NCBI RefSeq assembly: GCF_001039355.2
Contig: NW_019775781.1
Span: forward strand, 56,559 to 105,160
Direction: 5' to 3'
DNA length: 48,602 bases
DNA from: Lingula anatina
Taxonomy: Eukaryota; Brachiopoda; Lingulata; Lingulida; Lingulidae
The position numbers and the translations under genes are program-made. The notes beneath the pieces are model-generated. The model had not been told where the DNA came from. It searched no databases and saw only the letters and a program-made list of their open reading frames with translations. This document shows, in pieces, positions 18,409 to 32,209 of the stretch. Position 1 is the first letter of the stretch. The number at the start of each line of letters is the position of its first letter.

Positions 18409-21400
18409 TGCACATTTCAATAAATCTTTTATTCAGAATTACCAAACAGAATTTACTCTTTCCCAAGTATGTTAAGCCGACACACCTGGCCTAGCAGGTG
18501 ATATACTAGTACTCACAGACAGCAGAAGTGCCAGCTGTATACTAGTACTAGTATGTGTGCAGTAGAGAGATAGACAAAGATTGGAAACTGTTCTTCTTAC
18601 TCCATCTAGATCAAATGATTGGGCCTCTTGAACAGAAAGTAAAAGGGGGCAAACTGNTTGCAGGTGGATTGCTATAGTGTAGCATAATGATTGAACATTT
18701 GGATGTTTTTTACCTGTTGTCCAATTTTATAAGAACAAAACACAATACTAGTAATAGATTATTGAGACCCTTTGTATAGAAGTTCACCAATTAATATTAC
18801 AGACGTGCTGAAAACTTTTCAGAATGGCCGGACATTTGGACCGGCAGTAATGAAAAATTTGCCACACCGAATGGATTTTTGTCAGACCGAAAATCACCCT
18901 ATTCGTTTGAGACATATCACCAGTATGATTAGGTAGCTTACTTTGTTTGTGGATGTGATAGGTTTCAAATGGAGGGGAAAAATGCTTTGGGTTTTACGTA
19001 ATTTTATTGGTGAAATATATTGAATGACAAATGCAAATTCAAAATTGTGGTTCTTAAAACTCTTGTCGGTCTTTTGGACCGACCAAGTCCAATTTTTTAC
19101 TGGTCCAGACAAATTTTCCCGGTCATGACTGCTCGGACCTACAGTTTCAGCATGTCTGTATTATAGACAGGTCTTCAAGGGTCTGGATAATTTTATTTTT
19201 GTTCTATTCCATTATGGCTAAGCTTGGCATTGATCAGTGACTGCCATGTCTGGAATAGCTGTATCCAACACATTTGATTTGATTTGCCTTGCGCTGCATA
19301 AGAATTATGGTAGGGTTACTAGTTTCCCAGCCATTCTCCTGGAGGCATAGATCTACTTTTCTTACAGCTGTCTGATGATTTAGTTTGGATATGACTGTCA
19401 GATAATACATATTAATAATTGTTAGTCCTTTTTGGTAATTAGCCAGTCTAAACATAGAAATAAAAATATATTTTTTAGAGAAAATTTAGGCAAAAAGATC
19501 AAAGAAATGGGGGCATGTGGTGTTTTAATCTGCTGATGAAGGCCAGATCAATAGTGATGTTGGATAGACTTGAGAGACAACACTGCCAGTAGTATAAGCA
19601 GATCATTTAAGGTTGTTTTATGGAAACTATCATCTGTTTGAGAGGTATATTATGTATGTAGGATTAATTAGAGAGCAGGATATTATTTGGTGAATATGTC
19701 AGTTTAAATAGAGAAAAAATCTGAAATCTACATAACACACTTACAGGCAAAATGTAGATTGGTTAAAATAAATGAAATCTTAGATCCAATGTTTTGATAA
19801 TGAGCTGTTACACTTACATCAAAAATTAGATATTTTTGAAATGATGTAGATCTTGGATTAGTACTAGTACTAGTAAGAAGTATTGTAGAATTTTACACTA
19901 GATATAAAGAGGCACTACAGCATCCAAGCTCTGGTCCAGACATCACAGATTCATGCTTAGTAATAGACTGTGGCTGGCAGCTTCAGGTAGCTTCAGGTAG
20001 CGTTAGGTAGCAGAGGCCAGGTGAGCTGTCACTCAGACCAGGTGTTAACACTGTCTGCTCACCTGGACAGTTAATGTCAACAGTCTTGATTACCTGACAA
20101 ATATCCCTGTTAACACCTCAAGAAGCAGATAATGAGGACATTGATGGTTGTAGATCTGTCAATGATTCTTTTCCTGCAATCATGGAGCTTGCGTACTAGT
20201 ACTAGTAGACTGCTGACTACTGTGAAGTCCATCTGGCAGTATTGGTCTGAGAGCATCTTACCAATGAAAAGACCACATGTATATATTAGATAAATGAACT
20301 ATTGTTGCCAGTAGAAGAATGAAAACTATTGTCCACACACTCCCAGTTTAACAGGAACTCACTGGGAAGCTGTCCTCAGGTGTAAGATGAGGACAGTTCC
20401 TACATGTAGTGAGGCAGGCAGTTTAGGAGGTATAAAATTTCTGTAACAATGTTTTCTCCTCTTACCATCTTAATCAATGATAAGTAGTAAATTTTTGTTG
20501 GAATAATGCTAGAGCAATTCCATGGAAAAAAAGGGCAATTTTTTCATTTACTTTGAACTTAAGCATAGTTAATATATATATATAAATTATGTTCAGTGTT
20601 ATTGTTTGGCTTAATATACAGTACTAGTAGTAGTACAGCACACTATTGGAACAAATGGCATGATAATGACTAGATAATAACCAGATATAATGACCAGCTA
20701 TAAGGGCCATCTGTCACCTGGAACATACATATTGCACTTATCCTGAACACTAATGTGTATGTGTGTGTGTGTGCATGTATATGTGTGTGCGTGCATGCTA
20801 GTATGGAGTATGTGTATGCTTGTGTGTGTGTGTGCATGCATACATATATAGTATATATTGCACTTATCCTGAATACTAATGTATGTGTTAGTATGAAGTA
20901 TATATGTATGTATGTATGTATGCATGCACATATGTGTGTGAATGCATGCGTGTATTTATATGTATGTTTGCATGTGTATTTGTATGTGTGTGTGTGTGTG
21001 TGTAGTAGTAATGAATTATGTAAGTATATATGTGCACTTATTCTGGCTGTATGTCTGTGTGTTTAGTCCTCAATATAACATCTCTAGCATACATACACAA
21101 ATATATACACGCACATGCATAAAGTTTAAGTGACAATACATGCAAAAGAGTGTAATAGATAGGGCACTCTAAGACCCCATTTCCAGAGATTAGATCGATC
21201 TACTTTAGATCGACCTAAATCCCTGGGGGTTCATGCTAAATAGCTGTCAGCCGAGCAGACACGAAAGTTAATTACCCCCTTACAGCTTGTAGTAGGCGGG
21301 ACGGACATTTTAGCCGGATTATCTGACAGTAATCTAGTGAGACTCCCCGCGGGGATAGATCGATCTAAAAGCTCTTGGAATACAGCCTAAGTGTTTAATT

Positions 21401-22542
21401 TTCAAGCAAAGGCAATAACCTTCATTCACAGTAACAGTACATTCATGTACTAGTTCAGTAGGCAGACACAGTCCAATCCTTAATGAGATTTATGACTACC
21501 ACTGAAAATACCATTAAACCAACCAGCAGAGTATGTTAGGAAATACTACACCATAATGCCTGCTTTTAGCCACATTAATTGATCTGAATGTGTGTTTTGA
21601 CTTGATAGTGGTCACTGTTCATTAGTTCATTACTCAGCCAGACAGTAAAGGTATAAATCCTAGGTCATTGAAGGAGGGGCCAGTTACTATAACTGAGGCT
21701 GCACACCCTGACAAGTAGAGTCATATACATATATCCAGGTTATACAGTGGTCTACTTTCTGACAATAGATGTATATATGTGATACTCAGGGTGTACAATA
21801 TCACTGGGTGTGGAATGGAAAGCTGTAGAACTATTTCCTCTATAACTCAGGGTGCACAATATTACTGGGTGTGGAATCCCGCACGAAAACGCAGTAGATG
21901 CTCCAGCGCAGTAGACTACTGCAATCATACTGCAAATATGCCTCAAATCTGCTTTGCATTGGGAGCTAATTAGCATATTTGAAACATGCTTCTATCATGC
22001 TGCTAATCTACTGCATTAATGCTCCTCCTCTGTACAACCCTATGTAATTTTTGAAGCAGAGTTGCAGTAGGGTATACTGCATTTCTACTGCAAATATGCT
22101 CCACACCACTACTGCGTTAATGCTTCTTTGCTACTTCGATACTACTGCATTTTCATGCGGGATGGAAAGCTGTAGGACCATTTCCTGTCCCATGTTAATT
22201 AAGGCTACAACTCTGTGTCCACAGACCTTTTTATTGCAAAATAAAAAAGAAAGATAACTAAAGTAAATGTTTAAAAAATGGAAACAGCTGTTATGTTGCC
22301 AGTGTGTAGAGAAACTGTTTGTTTTCACATATAGAGACAAATGAAGAATAAGCACTAAAAGCCAAAAAATAAAACCAAACCCTTGGTTAAAAAAATGAAA
22401 ATAATGTCACATATTTAACTTTTGCATCTGTTCTTGTAGCTATTGAGGAGGTTGAACTACCTCAGGTTACTGCTCTAGCTCCCCTCTCTCTCTATCTATC
22501 TAGCTCTCTCTATCTCTCTCTCTCTTCTCTCTCTCTAGCTAT

Positions 22543-22598
<56 letters not shown>

Positions 22599-22969
22599 TC
22601 TAGCTAGCATCTATGGCCCCATTCAGATTGAGAAGAGCCGAGTGCTAACAAGGCCACGACCTAAATATGGCGGACCTACATGAAAGGAAGACTGCTTAAT
22701 CCTGTAATGGTCTCAGACTCTCTTCGCCTCTCACACAGCTCCCCATGCGTTGTCCCTCAACCGGTTGAATTGAGCCGAGATTTAATTACTGTGCCCCAGC
22801 AGGGACGACGGGTGGAGAAGCGTGTGAAAGGCGGAGAGACCATTACAGGATTACTGGTAAGCGTTCTTCCTTTCATGTAGGTCCACCATATTTAGGTCAT
22901 GGCCTAGCTAGCACTCGGCTGTTCTCAATCTGAATGGTCCCTACCTAGCTCTCTCTCTCCTATCTCTCT

Positions 22970-23012
<43 letters not shown>

Positions 23013-23182
23013 GACAGCTGCTATGCCAGGTGTTCCATACAATGTTTATGTAGTCTGGGGCTGCTTAGCTGATGTACAAATTATTATGTTACACCAACAC
23101 ACCTGACAGCTGGAGTTGTGTTCATTATGGCTCCCCTTCCCCCCCCCCTCTCTAGCTCTCTCTCTCTCTCTCTCTCTCCCCA

Positions 23183-23218
<36 letters not shown>

Positions 23219-24417
23219 AATCTTGAATTAATGTTACTCTGCATATCATTATGTACAGAAAAAAAAAACACACACACACACACACATGCACATTTCAATA
23301 AATCTTTTATTCAGAATTACCAAACAGAATTTACTCTTTCCCAAGTATGTTAAGCCGACACACCTGGCCTAGTAGGTGATATACTAGTACTCACAGACAG
23401 CAGAAGTGCCAGCTGTATACTAGTACTAGTATGTGTGCAGTAGAGAGATAGATAAAGATTGGAAACTGTTCTTCTTACTCCATCTAGATCAAATGATTGG
23501 GCCTCTTGAACAGAAAGTAAAAGGGGGCAAACAGAATATTATCCTAGTCTGTGTTTGTGTAAAATATAATAAATAAAATGAATTAAGAAAAAAAGGATAA
23601 AAAAAGAAGTAAATGTGAGGGGGGAGAGAAAATATTGGCATCAATGTGAATGTGACTCAATCTCATGTCTCCGGCTAAAGTCTTACAACGGATTTGATTA
23701 TAGACTCATCACTGGTAGCCCATTGTTTTGGTCAGGTCATGTGGAATTTTCACAAAGTGTTATTCTGTCTGCTGTGTTTCCCAACAGCTTGGATAAAGTG
23801 AAATAGGAAAATGGTAATTATCAGTGAGGAATTTAGCAAAATTGATTTTTGATTTAACCTTGTTAATGTTTTAGATATTTTAATTTAGGTTATACACCAA
23901 AATGTGATCGTACAGTTCATGTTCAGTATGTAATCCATTGTAGACTCTAGAAATGTCTTAATTCTCTGGAAGAACTACCAGTAAGGATTTAAGTTTTCTA
24001 ATGTAGCGACTTTAATAGTAAGGTAAGAAGACACCAAGAATAATCTCAGTTCCATAGATTTCTATTCATTTTCAGTGGCCATTAAAATGTTTTGGGTTGA
24101 TATTGAACATTACTAAGACCAAATGGATATTGTGTACATATACCTTACATAACCTGTCTTTGTCATGGCATATGATAGTGGATAGCAGAACATTGAACAT
24201 TTCTAAGATCAAATAGATATCATGTACATATATACCTTAGGTAACCTGTATTTGTCATGGCATGATAGTGGACATCAGGTATTTGAGTACAGTATTGTTA
24301 TCAACACCTTATATGTATTATATACTAAGCCACTTCATCACTGCTAGTGTGTCCTGTTGGTGTGTCTGCCATTCTTTACCCAGGCAGTGACTTACTGTAC
24401 TCATACTAGTAGCTATG

Positions 24418-24495
<78 letters not shown>

Positions 24496-27400
24496 ATCCA
24501 TCCACTATGAAGATACTAAATATCAGTAATCAATATTACAAATTAGTGTCACCAATCATATCACTGTCTCTTCCTGTAAGTGACATATAACAGCCACCAG
24601 TTCCGTGTCTCTTAGGGTGTAATCATCCCAAACTGAAGACTAGGTAAACAGCAGTCAATTACAACTGGTAGACCCCTGAGGTCACCTCTGAACCTTGAGG
24701 GCCTGTTAAGAACCAAGTTGAACCGCGGCCTACTAGTAACTGAGCTGTGAATCAAATACGGCCGACCCACTACTAGTAAAAGGTTGTGGCTGGTGGGAAT
24801 CTATTAAGGGATTATAATCAGCAAGCTTTCATTTGGGTCAGCCATATTTGATCTTCTGATCAGTTAGTCCAGAAATCAATTTGGTTCTGAACAGGTCCTT
24901 AATATGTGGAGTTAAAAACATCAATAGTAATAATGAACACATAACTCCACCTGTCTGTATATATATTAATAGACTGATAGAGAGATAACAAAGAGATTTG
25001 TCTTTGTGTGTATTGACCTGGAAGCCATATTGACTGTATTTACATTTACTTTGTAGAAAGACAGGATATGCTGCCAGAAGTTCTTGTACAGTGTTGTTTT
25101 CCTGTGTTGTGTTGAATAATTTACATTTATACCTAAAAGAAGAAGAAGAAGAGAGAGAGAGAGAGAGAGTAAGGCAGAGGAGGGGGGGTGGTATATCAAG
25201 AAGTACCTAAGCCAAGCAGACAGAGTAAGATCATTGTAATACAGCCTGAGGAATTCCATGTCATAGTCTGGAATACAATAGACACACATTCTTCTTTACC
25301 CTATGTGAAAGGAATGAGGCTAAGAGGATATCAGATACACTGAGTCTGTCAGGGCCTGTTCAGTACCAAGTTGATCCACAAACTAAGTGATCTACACATC
25401 AAATACACTGATATCAGATACACTGAGCCTGTCAGGGCCTGTTCAGAACCAAGTTGATCCACAAACTAAGTGATCTATGCATCAAATACACTGATATCAG
25501 GTACACTGAGCCTGCCAGGACCTGTTCACAACCAAGTTGATCCACAAACTAACTTATCTGCACATCAAATACACTGATATCAGATACACTGAGCCTGTCA
25601 GGATCTGTTCAGTACCAAGTTGATCCACAGACTAACTGATCTGTACATCAAATACGGCTAAACCACTTGAAAGGTTGCCATGTAACCCCTTAATAGATGC
25701 CCCACCAGGATAACTTGGCAAGCTGTAAAGTAGGTTTGGGCATATTTGTTCCGGGATCAGCTAGTTACTTGGTTCTGAACAAGCCCTAAGAGAATCAGAT
25801 ATAATCTGAGTTTGTAAGGATATTACTGTATATACTGGTACATATCCCTTTTTTAACCCAACATGAGCAGCTTCTGTTGTAATTTACTTAAATATAAGTT
25901 TTTTTTTTTTTTTTTTTTTAAATTTTTGTAAACCACTTTATCATGATGGGATTATAGTTATAATTATTGATAACAGACAATAAACATGAAGTGATTTGTT
26001 CCATATCTGATGAAAATAATAACTTGCTTTTATGTTCATTAATAATAGATTTCAGGGATCAACTTCACAAATGACAAGAGGATAATTTCAGAAATTGATA
26101 GAAATAGATTTTAATGCCATGTTTTCCAACAAAGCATTTTCTTTTCCTCTCAAGGTTAAGTTACTCCACACCCAGGCTCTTGATATTGGTATGATGGTCA
26201 CTTGGGTAACTTTTTAGTTAAATCAGGGTATTTCCCCCATAGCATTTACAAGGATACTTTATGTTGGTCGTCCAGAAGATATATATATATTGGTGTAAGA
26301 TGGAAACCATTATGACATTTCAAAAGAAGCAGCTACTTTGATGAAGATAAAACTTGCATCTCTCTTCATGGGGAGATTGTGGATGTTAAGAAAAAATGAT
26401 AGTCTAGAAAAAAGGAAGCATGTAAAGATTTTTCCTCTCTCCATGCAAGACAAGATATATGCATTGAATCTAAGGTTATCGTTTCAGCAGTCGCATTTTG
26501 TGTGTATGGAATACATACACATGTGCAACAAAGATCAGCATCTAGACAGCAATTTTGTACAAAAAAAAAGGCTCACCTTTCATCCCAGACTTAGTAGGAT
26601 AAAACAACTGCAATGCAGTGATAGAACAGCAGATAGATAGATATTTAAACCCTGAGTTGCAGAGATTAATTTTAGACTGTTGCAACATGTGAGATCAAAC
26701 AAACCCATGCAAGTTGTCAAAAACTGCTAAAACCAATATGTTGTACAATAAAAACCACGGTGGCCTTTAGGGTGCCTTTTAGTGAATATAACTTGGGATA
26801 GATAGGAAGTATTGGCACAGTTCTGACATTGGATGAGGAAAACCACAGCAATTCACTTCCCACTTCAGAAACTATCATTTCTCACCAAGCTATCATTTCT
26901 CACCGTAGAATTATAGTTTAAATGTATAGTTTGTCAGCATGTGAGTTTGTTTTTGTGTAAAATATGTCCTGGTCCAAGGTTCTGCCTGTTTTCCTGTTGA
27001 CAGTGACACTATTTTAAAGTCATGTTACTCTGTTCTAAGATGGAGGCCAAGGTTACAAGTAAGTTTATAAACATGAGGAGGGCATAGAGTTTTCAACAAG
27101 TTCATACTAGTAAAGAGAAAAGATTAATTGAAGTAAGTTAGGGTCATGAGGTGAAGAAATGACATGGCCAGATTTAAATTAATATCTTCTCAAACTTAAA
27201 AAATGATTCATAGGACAAAAATACAAAGTTATCTGGAAAAGCAGCCTCATTGGATTCTTTTTCTTGAATTTCTAGAGTTTTTTATGAGTTTTTTCATTTT
27301 TCACATTTTGGCATTTTTGTGTTAAGCGTATGTAATAATTGCATCAAAATTGACAACAGTCCTATTTTGTGCATCATTGTCATTTTTTTCTGCTCTATGT

Positions 27401-30400
27401 ATGAAAATTTGATAGCTTTGCTGCCTTGTTTCAAATAAATTGCAAGTGAAAATTATCTAGAAATGATTTAATAGCCTAAAATTGAGTTTTTTTTTCTCTT
27501 ACTTGAGATCATCAATTGAGTCATTAATATGTTGTCTTGGTCTGTGTATTTGTAGGATTTGGACAGATCAGGTGACACGGAACCCAAGAAAACAGTGATG
27601 ACCCCCAAGGCAGACAAGCTGGACACATTCCGATTCTCCATCATCAACTTGGAAGGCAAGTCAACAGTCAATTAGTCCAAGTTCAGGCATACCCTCATAC
27701 ACACATATACATTCAGGCATATCCTCATACACACATATACCCTCAGGCATACCCTCATACACACATATACCCTCAGGAATACCCTCATACACACATATAC
27801 CCTCAGGCATACCCTCATACACACATATAGGGATTTTTTTCCCCACTTTGAATCAGAAATGTAGAGAGCATGCTTGCATACACAGACATGTATCAACACA
27901 CACACACACACACATATACACACAAGTATACATACACATGCACATGCTGCACACACACATACACACACACATACACACACACACACATGTGAAAAAAGGA
28001 ACACAGTGCAGTCATCACTTAACTTTTTTGTTGCTTTGTAGCTATTAAATATTTCACATATATGATAATAATGATAATAATAATATTAATATCTGAATAA
28101 ACCAGTTGTTTACAATTACAAATTCTGCTATAAGCCTGTTAGCTGTCTAGATCATGTTAGCCTATTGTTTGTGTGTGTTGTTTTCAGAGAACCCAGACTC
28201 TGATTTAGATGCTCTGTTAGGAGAGCTGTGTCTACTGGAGACTCAACTGTCTTCTGCTCAAACAGAACTTAGCCACTCTCTGGAAACAGCTCAGCCAACT
28301 AAACACACACAGGAAAGTAAGGTGACAGTGGACTTTGATCAGCTCTTCAACTCCACTCAAGCTGAATTAGCAGAGCTGGACTCTCAGTTAGAAAGCTTGA
28401 CGTCAAAACCCACTGGACAATCAGAAACTAATGAGAACTTATCTGACCAATCACAGCATTGTGTGAAGAATAATGGACATGTCGGCCAAACACATGTAGA
28501 ACATATCTCTAGCCCTAAAAAGGAGGGCAGCCAATCGGGGGCTAAGTTACTATACAGTTCAGGACAAAAAGGAAGTAGTCACTATGTGAGTAGCGAACAA
28601 GAAAACAGTGGTGGTGATGGAGACTCTATTTGGGAACCGCAAACGCCTTCAACACTCACGCTTCCTGTGTCGCCAGTCTCATCTGTTACCATGGCAACAG
28701 GTCAGCCTATCAGAGTCAGCGTATCATCTGAGGTGGAGAAGAAAGCAGAAGAGCGAGATTCTGTATTTTCTGAGGTGACGCCTTCCAATTCTAATACATC
28801 CATGGCGACCATGAGTAGTGGGTCCTCGGGTGTTCAGGTCACTCCAACAGAGGTTTGTTCTACTTTGTTGTCTTCCATTGGTACTCTTCTGATAGAGATT
28901 TATTACTTATGGTAATTACTCAATCTTTTCAATGGACAAAAAATATCAAACTTCAGATGTAATTTTATAATCACAAAATTATATTTGTACATAGCATTTG
29001 TGGTGCTTTACTACCTAGGATAGATTTATAAAGTGGCCTGCTTTTTAATTTTGTTGCAAACATTCAATCTGTCTAGTTCTAAGAAATCATGACTTAAAAA
29101 ATACAGTATTGGTCCTTGAAATTTACAATTTTCTCCCCATTGAAGAGATCTAGTAATTTCCATATATAATGCATGGAAAATGGATATCGGTTAAACCTTC
29201 TTATAATAACTTAATGTGAATGTTATAAAGTACAAAATGACATCAAGTAATCATAAGCTGGCTCCATGTAAGACTCTCTGAAGATGACATAGAGGCTGGA
29301 TAGTGGAGTGCTGGTCACATGATCTCATTCCGTGCTAGAAGGTCATTACTGTGTAATTGGAAGTAAATCAAATATTATTTGAGTTATGATTAAATGATGT
29401 CATTTTGATGATACTTGTCAGGCATTGTGCATCTTTGATAATTATGTTTATTTCTTGATTTGTTCTTCATATTTGCTAGATGTTGTAATTTTTAGTTCTT
29501 GTAGCTCACTTTTATTTGGCTATCAGAATGAATGTCTTAATGATTTTTACAAATTTAATAATTTGTCTTATTTCAAGTATGGTTCAAGTTTCTGCATGTA
29601 TCAATCAGTTTTGGTTTGTATTTTTCACACAGAACAGCTGACTTATAATGTGACTTATATACTGAATTTTATATCCAGAAAGAATGTTTGGGACATTTAT
29701 TACCAGTGATTGGCCTAAAATATTTATATTAATTTTTAATTTAACAGTTGGAAATGCATAATTAATATTAAAATGCTAACACAAAAAGCCAAGTCTACCC
29801 TCAGCAGTTGTGTGTGTGAACTGTAGGGAATTTATTCATTGTGATATTTTGCATGTCTTTCTAACTGTCCTATTGTCTTGCTCTTAACTTGACCTTGATC
29901 TAGTTTCTCTGCATGCAAGCCTGTTTGCCACATTGGAGTTGACAAGAAATAAATAACAAATCTTGTCCACAATTCGAGAGGGAGTCAGATCTGAAATAGA
30001 ATATTGCATTCAACCTGTTACCTCATGCACCTAGAAGTACAATATCAGTCCAACCTGTCTACACTACAACTGTACTCATGTGTTCTATCATAAGGTCACA
30101 GTAACAGTGTACTGAATACAAGTATAATATCAGTTCAACCTGTCTACACTACAACTGTACTCATATGTTCTATCATAAGGTCACAGTAACAGTGTACTGA
30201 ATACAAGTATAATATCAGTCCAACCTGTCTACACTACAACTGTACTCATGTGTTCTATCATAAGGTCACAGTAACAGTGTACTGGGTAAAAGTTATAATA
30301 CTCCCCATTGTTTAAGAGATGATTCATTAGATTAAGATGGTTAAAAAAAGCATTAACATGCAACATATTGTGATCTTTAATTGCTTCAAGGCTGATTCAG

Positions 30401-32118
30401 AATAAAGAAAAAAGCTACATAGATATGCCATTTTCAGTCTTGGTATTTCACTTGTTTAGATTAAATGAGGAGCTCAAAACTTTTTTAATTGTATTATATT
30501 TGAATGGTACACAAGGGGACATTTATTTTCATTTGTAATTCTAAATATTTTAGAAATCAAGAATCAAGTCAAGAAATATTTATTCGTCTATCAATCCGTC
30601 TTTACTAGATCAATCTTCATTAATTGATCTAAATTTGATTTCAGTTTTACTTAAGATTTAATATATAGCATATTTGAAGTATGAGAAGTTGTCAGTGTGG
30701 ACATGGGCCCCAGCTCTATTGAGATGACAGGTTTGTGTGTATTCTAAAGTTGTCAGTGTGGACATGGGCCCCAGCTCTATTGAGATCACAGGCTTGTGTG
30801 TATTCTAAAGTTGTCAGTGTGGACATGGGCCCTAGCTCTATTGAGATGACAGGCTTGTGTGTATTCTAAAGTTGTCAGTGTGGACATGGGCCCCAGCTCT
30901 ATTGAGATGACAGGCTTGTGTGTATTCTAAAGTTGTCAGTGTGGACATGGGCCCTAGCTCTATTGAGATGACAGGCTTGTGTGTATTCTAAAGTTGTCAG
31001 TGTGGACATGGGCCCCAGCTCTATTGAGATCACAGGCTTGTGTGTATTCTAAAGTTGTCAGTGTGGACATGGGCCCCAGCTCTATTGAGATGACAGGCTT
31101 GTGTGTATTCTAAAGTTGTCAGTGTGGACATGGGCCCTAGCTCTATTGAGATGACAGGCTTGTGTGTATTCTAAAGTTGTCAGTGTGGACATGGGCCCCA
31201 GCTCTATTGAGATCACAGGCTTGTGTGTATTCTAAAGTTGTCAGTGTGGACATGGGCCCCAGCTCTATTGAGATGACAGGCTTGTGTGTATTCTAAAGTT
31301 GTCAGTGTGGACATGGGCCCTAGCTCTATTGAGATGACAGGCTTGTGTGTATTCTAACTCCTTCCACAATATTTACAGTAATGGCTCTATCATTTCAATA
31401 GGAAAAATTATCAATTTTTCAGATACATGATTTTGGAATCATTAAAAATGAATTTTTATGGAATATTTTGGTGTTTTGACTATTTAGAACTAATAGGTAG
31501 TCTGCTTTTCAATTGTGTTGCTATCACTCAATTAGAATTTTCTAATTTTAGGAATTTATTACTTAAAAAATACAGAATCTGACAAATTCACAATTTTCTG
31601 TATTGAAAAGATGGAGTCATTATGGTGTTCTAATTCCTTCCACAGTATCCTGCTTCTAACTGTCCTATCTTATCATTTGTGCTTTCCATGTGATTGCTTT
31701 CTACACTAGGTGTCACTGTGTATTGATGCGATGATGCATGATCCCAATGTGCGTGCACGACTTGATAGCGTGCAGGAAGAATTGAAGCAAGCAAACGTCC
31801 CCCCAGTAAGTGCATGGTACACACCACTGCAGTTCACCTTGACGCGGTGCTGTATTTTAGTACTTAATATAATCCATTACACCTACTGTAACATAATGAT
31901 ATGGTGCTGTATTGTAGTAGTATAATCCATTACACCTACACAAGTAGTGAATTTATGACAAGTTATATGTATTGATAGAATATATGCATATTAAGTTTAC
32001 TGCAAGGTCTAACCATAATACTATGTATTACTTTATTTCCCGAATACACAGCATAAATAAATATTTTAATAAATGGATAGCTGATTAGATAGAGAAATTA
32101 TTAATTTGATATTATGTA

Positions 32119-32209
<91 letters not shown>

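Larger units (their letters stand above)
13904..18654. repeat. 4.75-kb duplicated block in RAPH1 intron 1, first copy
   Basis: Collinear with 18658-23532 from 'ttgcaggtgga' to 'aaagggggcaaac', with sparse substitutions, differences in microsatellite length, and two clean element insertions (one in each copy). No exon is contained in it. Confidence 0.9.
18658..23532. repeat. 4.88-kb duplicated block in RAPH1 intron 1, second copy
   Basis: Counterpart of 13904-18654. It lacks the 179-bp TTAA element and has gained a 284-bp element. It contains second copies of the three shared elements and all the microsatellites. No exon is contained in it. Confidence 0.9.
23533..27555. other. Remaining RAPH1 intron 1
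   Basis: No exon recognised. It contains a two-unit repeat of about 90 bp at about 24100-24270 ('ttgtcatggcat' in each), a long (TA)n, two related inverted-repeat elements and a GA-rich microsatellite at 25138-25170. Short open frames such as 26338-26640 show no recognisable protein motif. Confidence 0.6.
28853..31709. other. RAPH1 intron 3
   Basis: No coding exon seen. It contains two members of the dispersed AT-rich repeat family, an 85-bp three-unit repeat and a 61-bp minisatellite. Confidence 0.6.

Noticed and set aside
26338-26640. 100-aa open frame in RAPH1 intron 1
   Set aside because: Mixed, plausible-looking composition, but no motif and no splice signals in a compatible phase; not supported as an exon.
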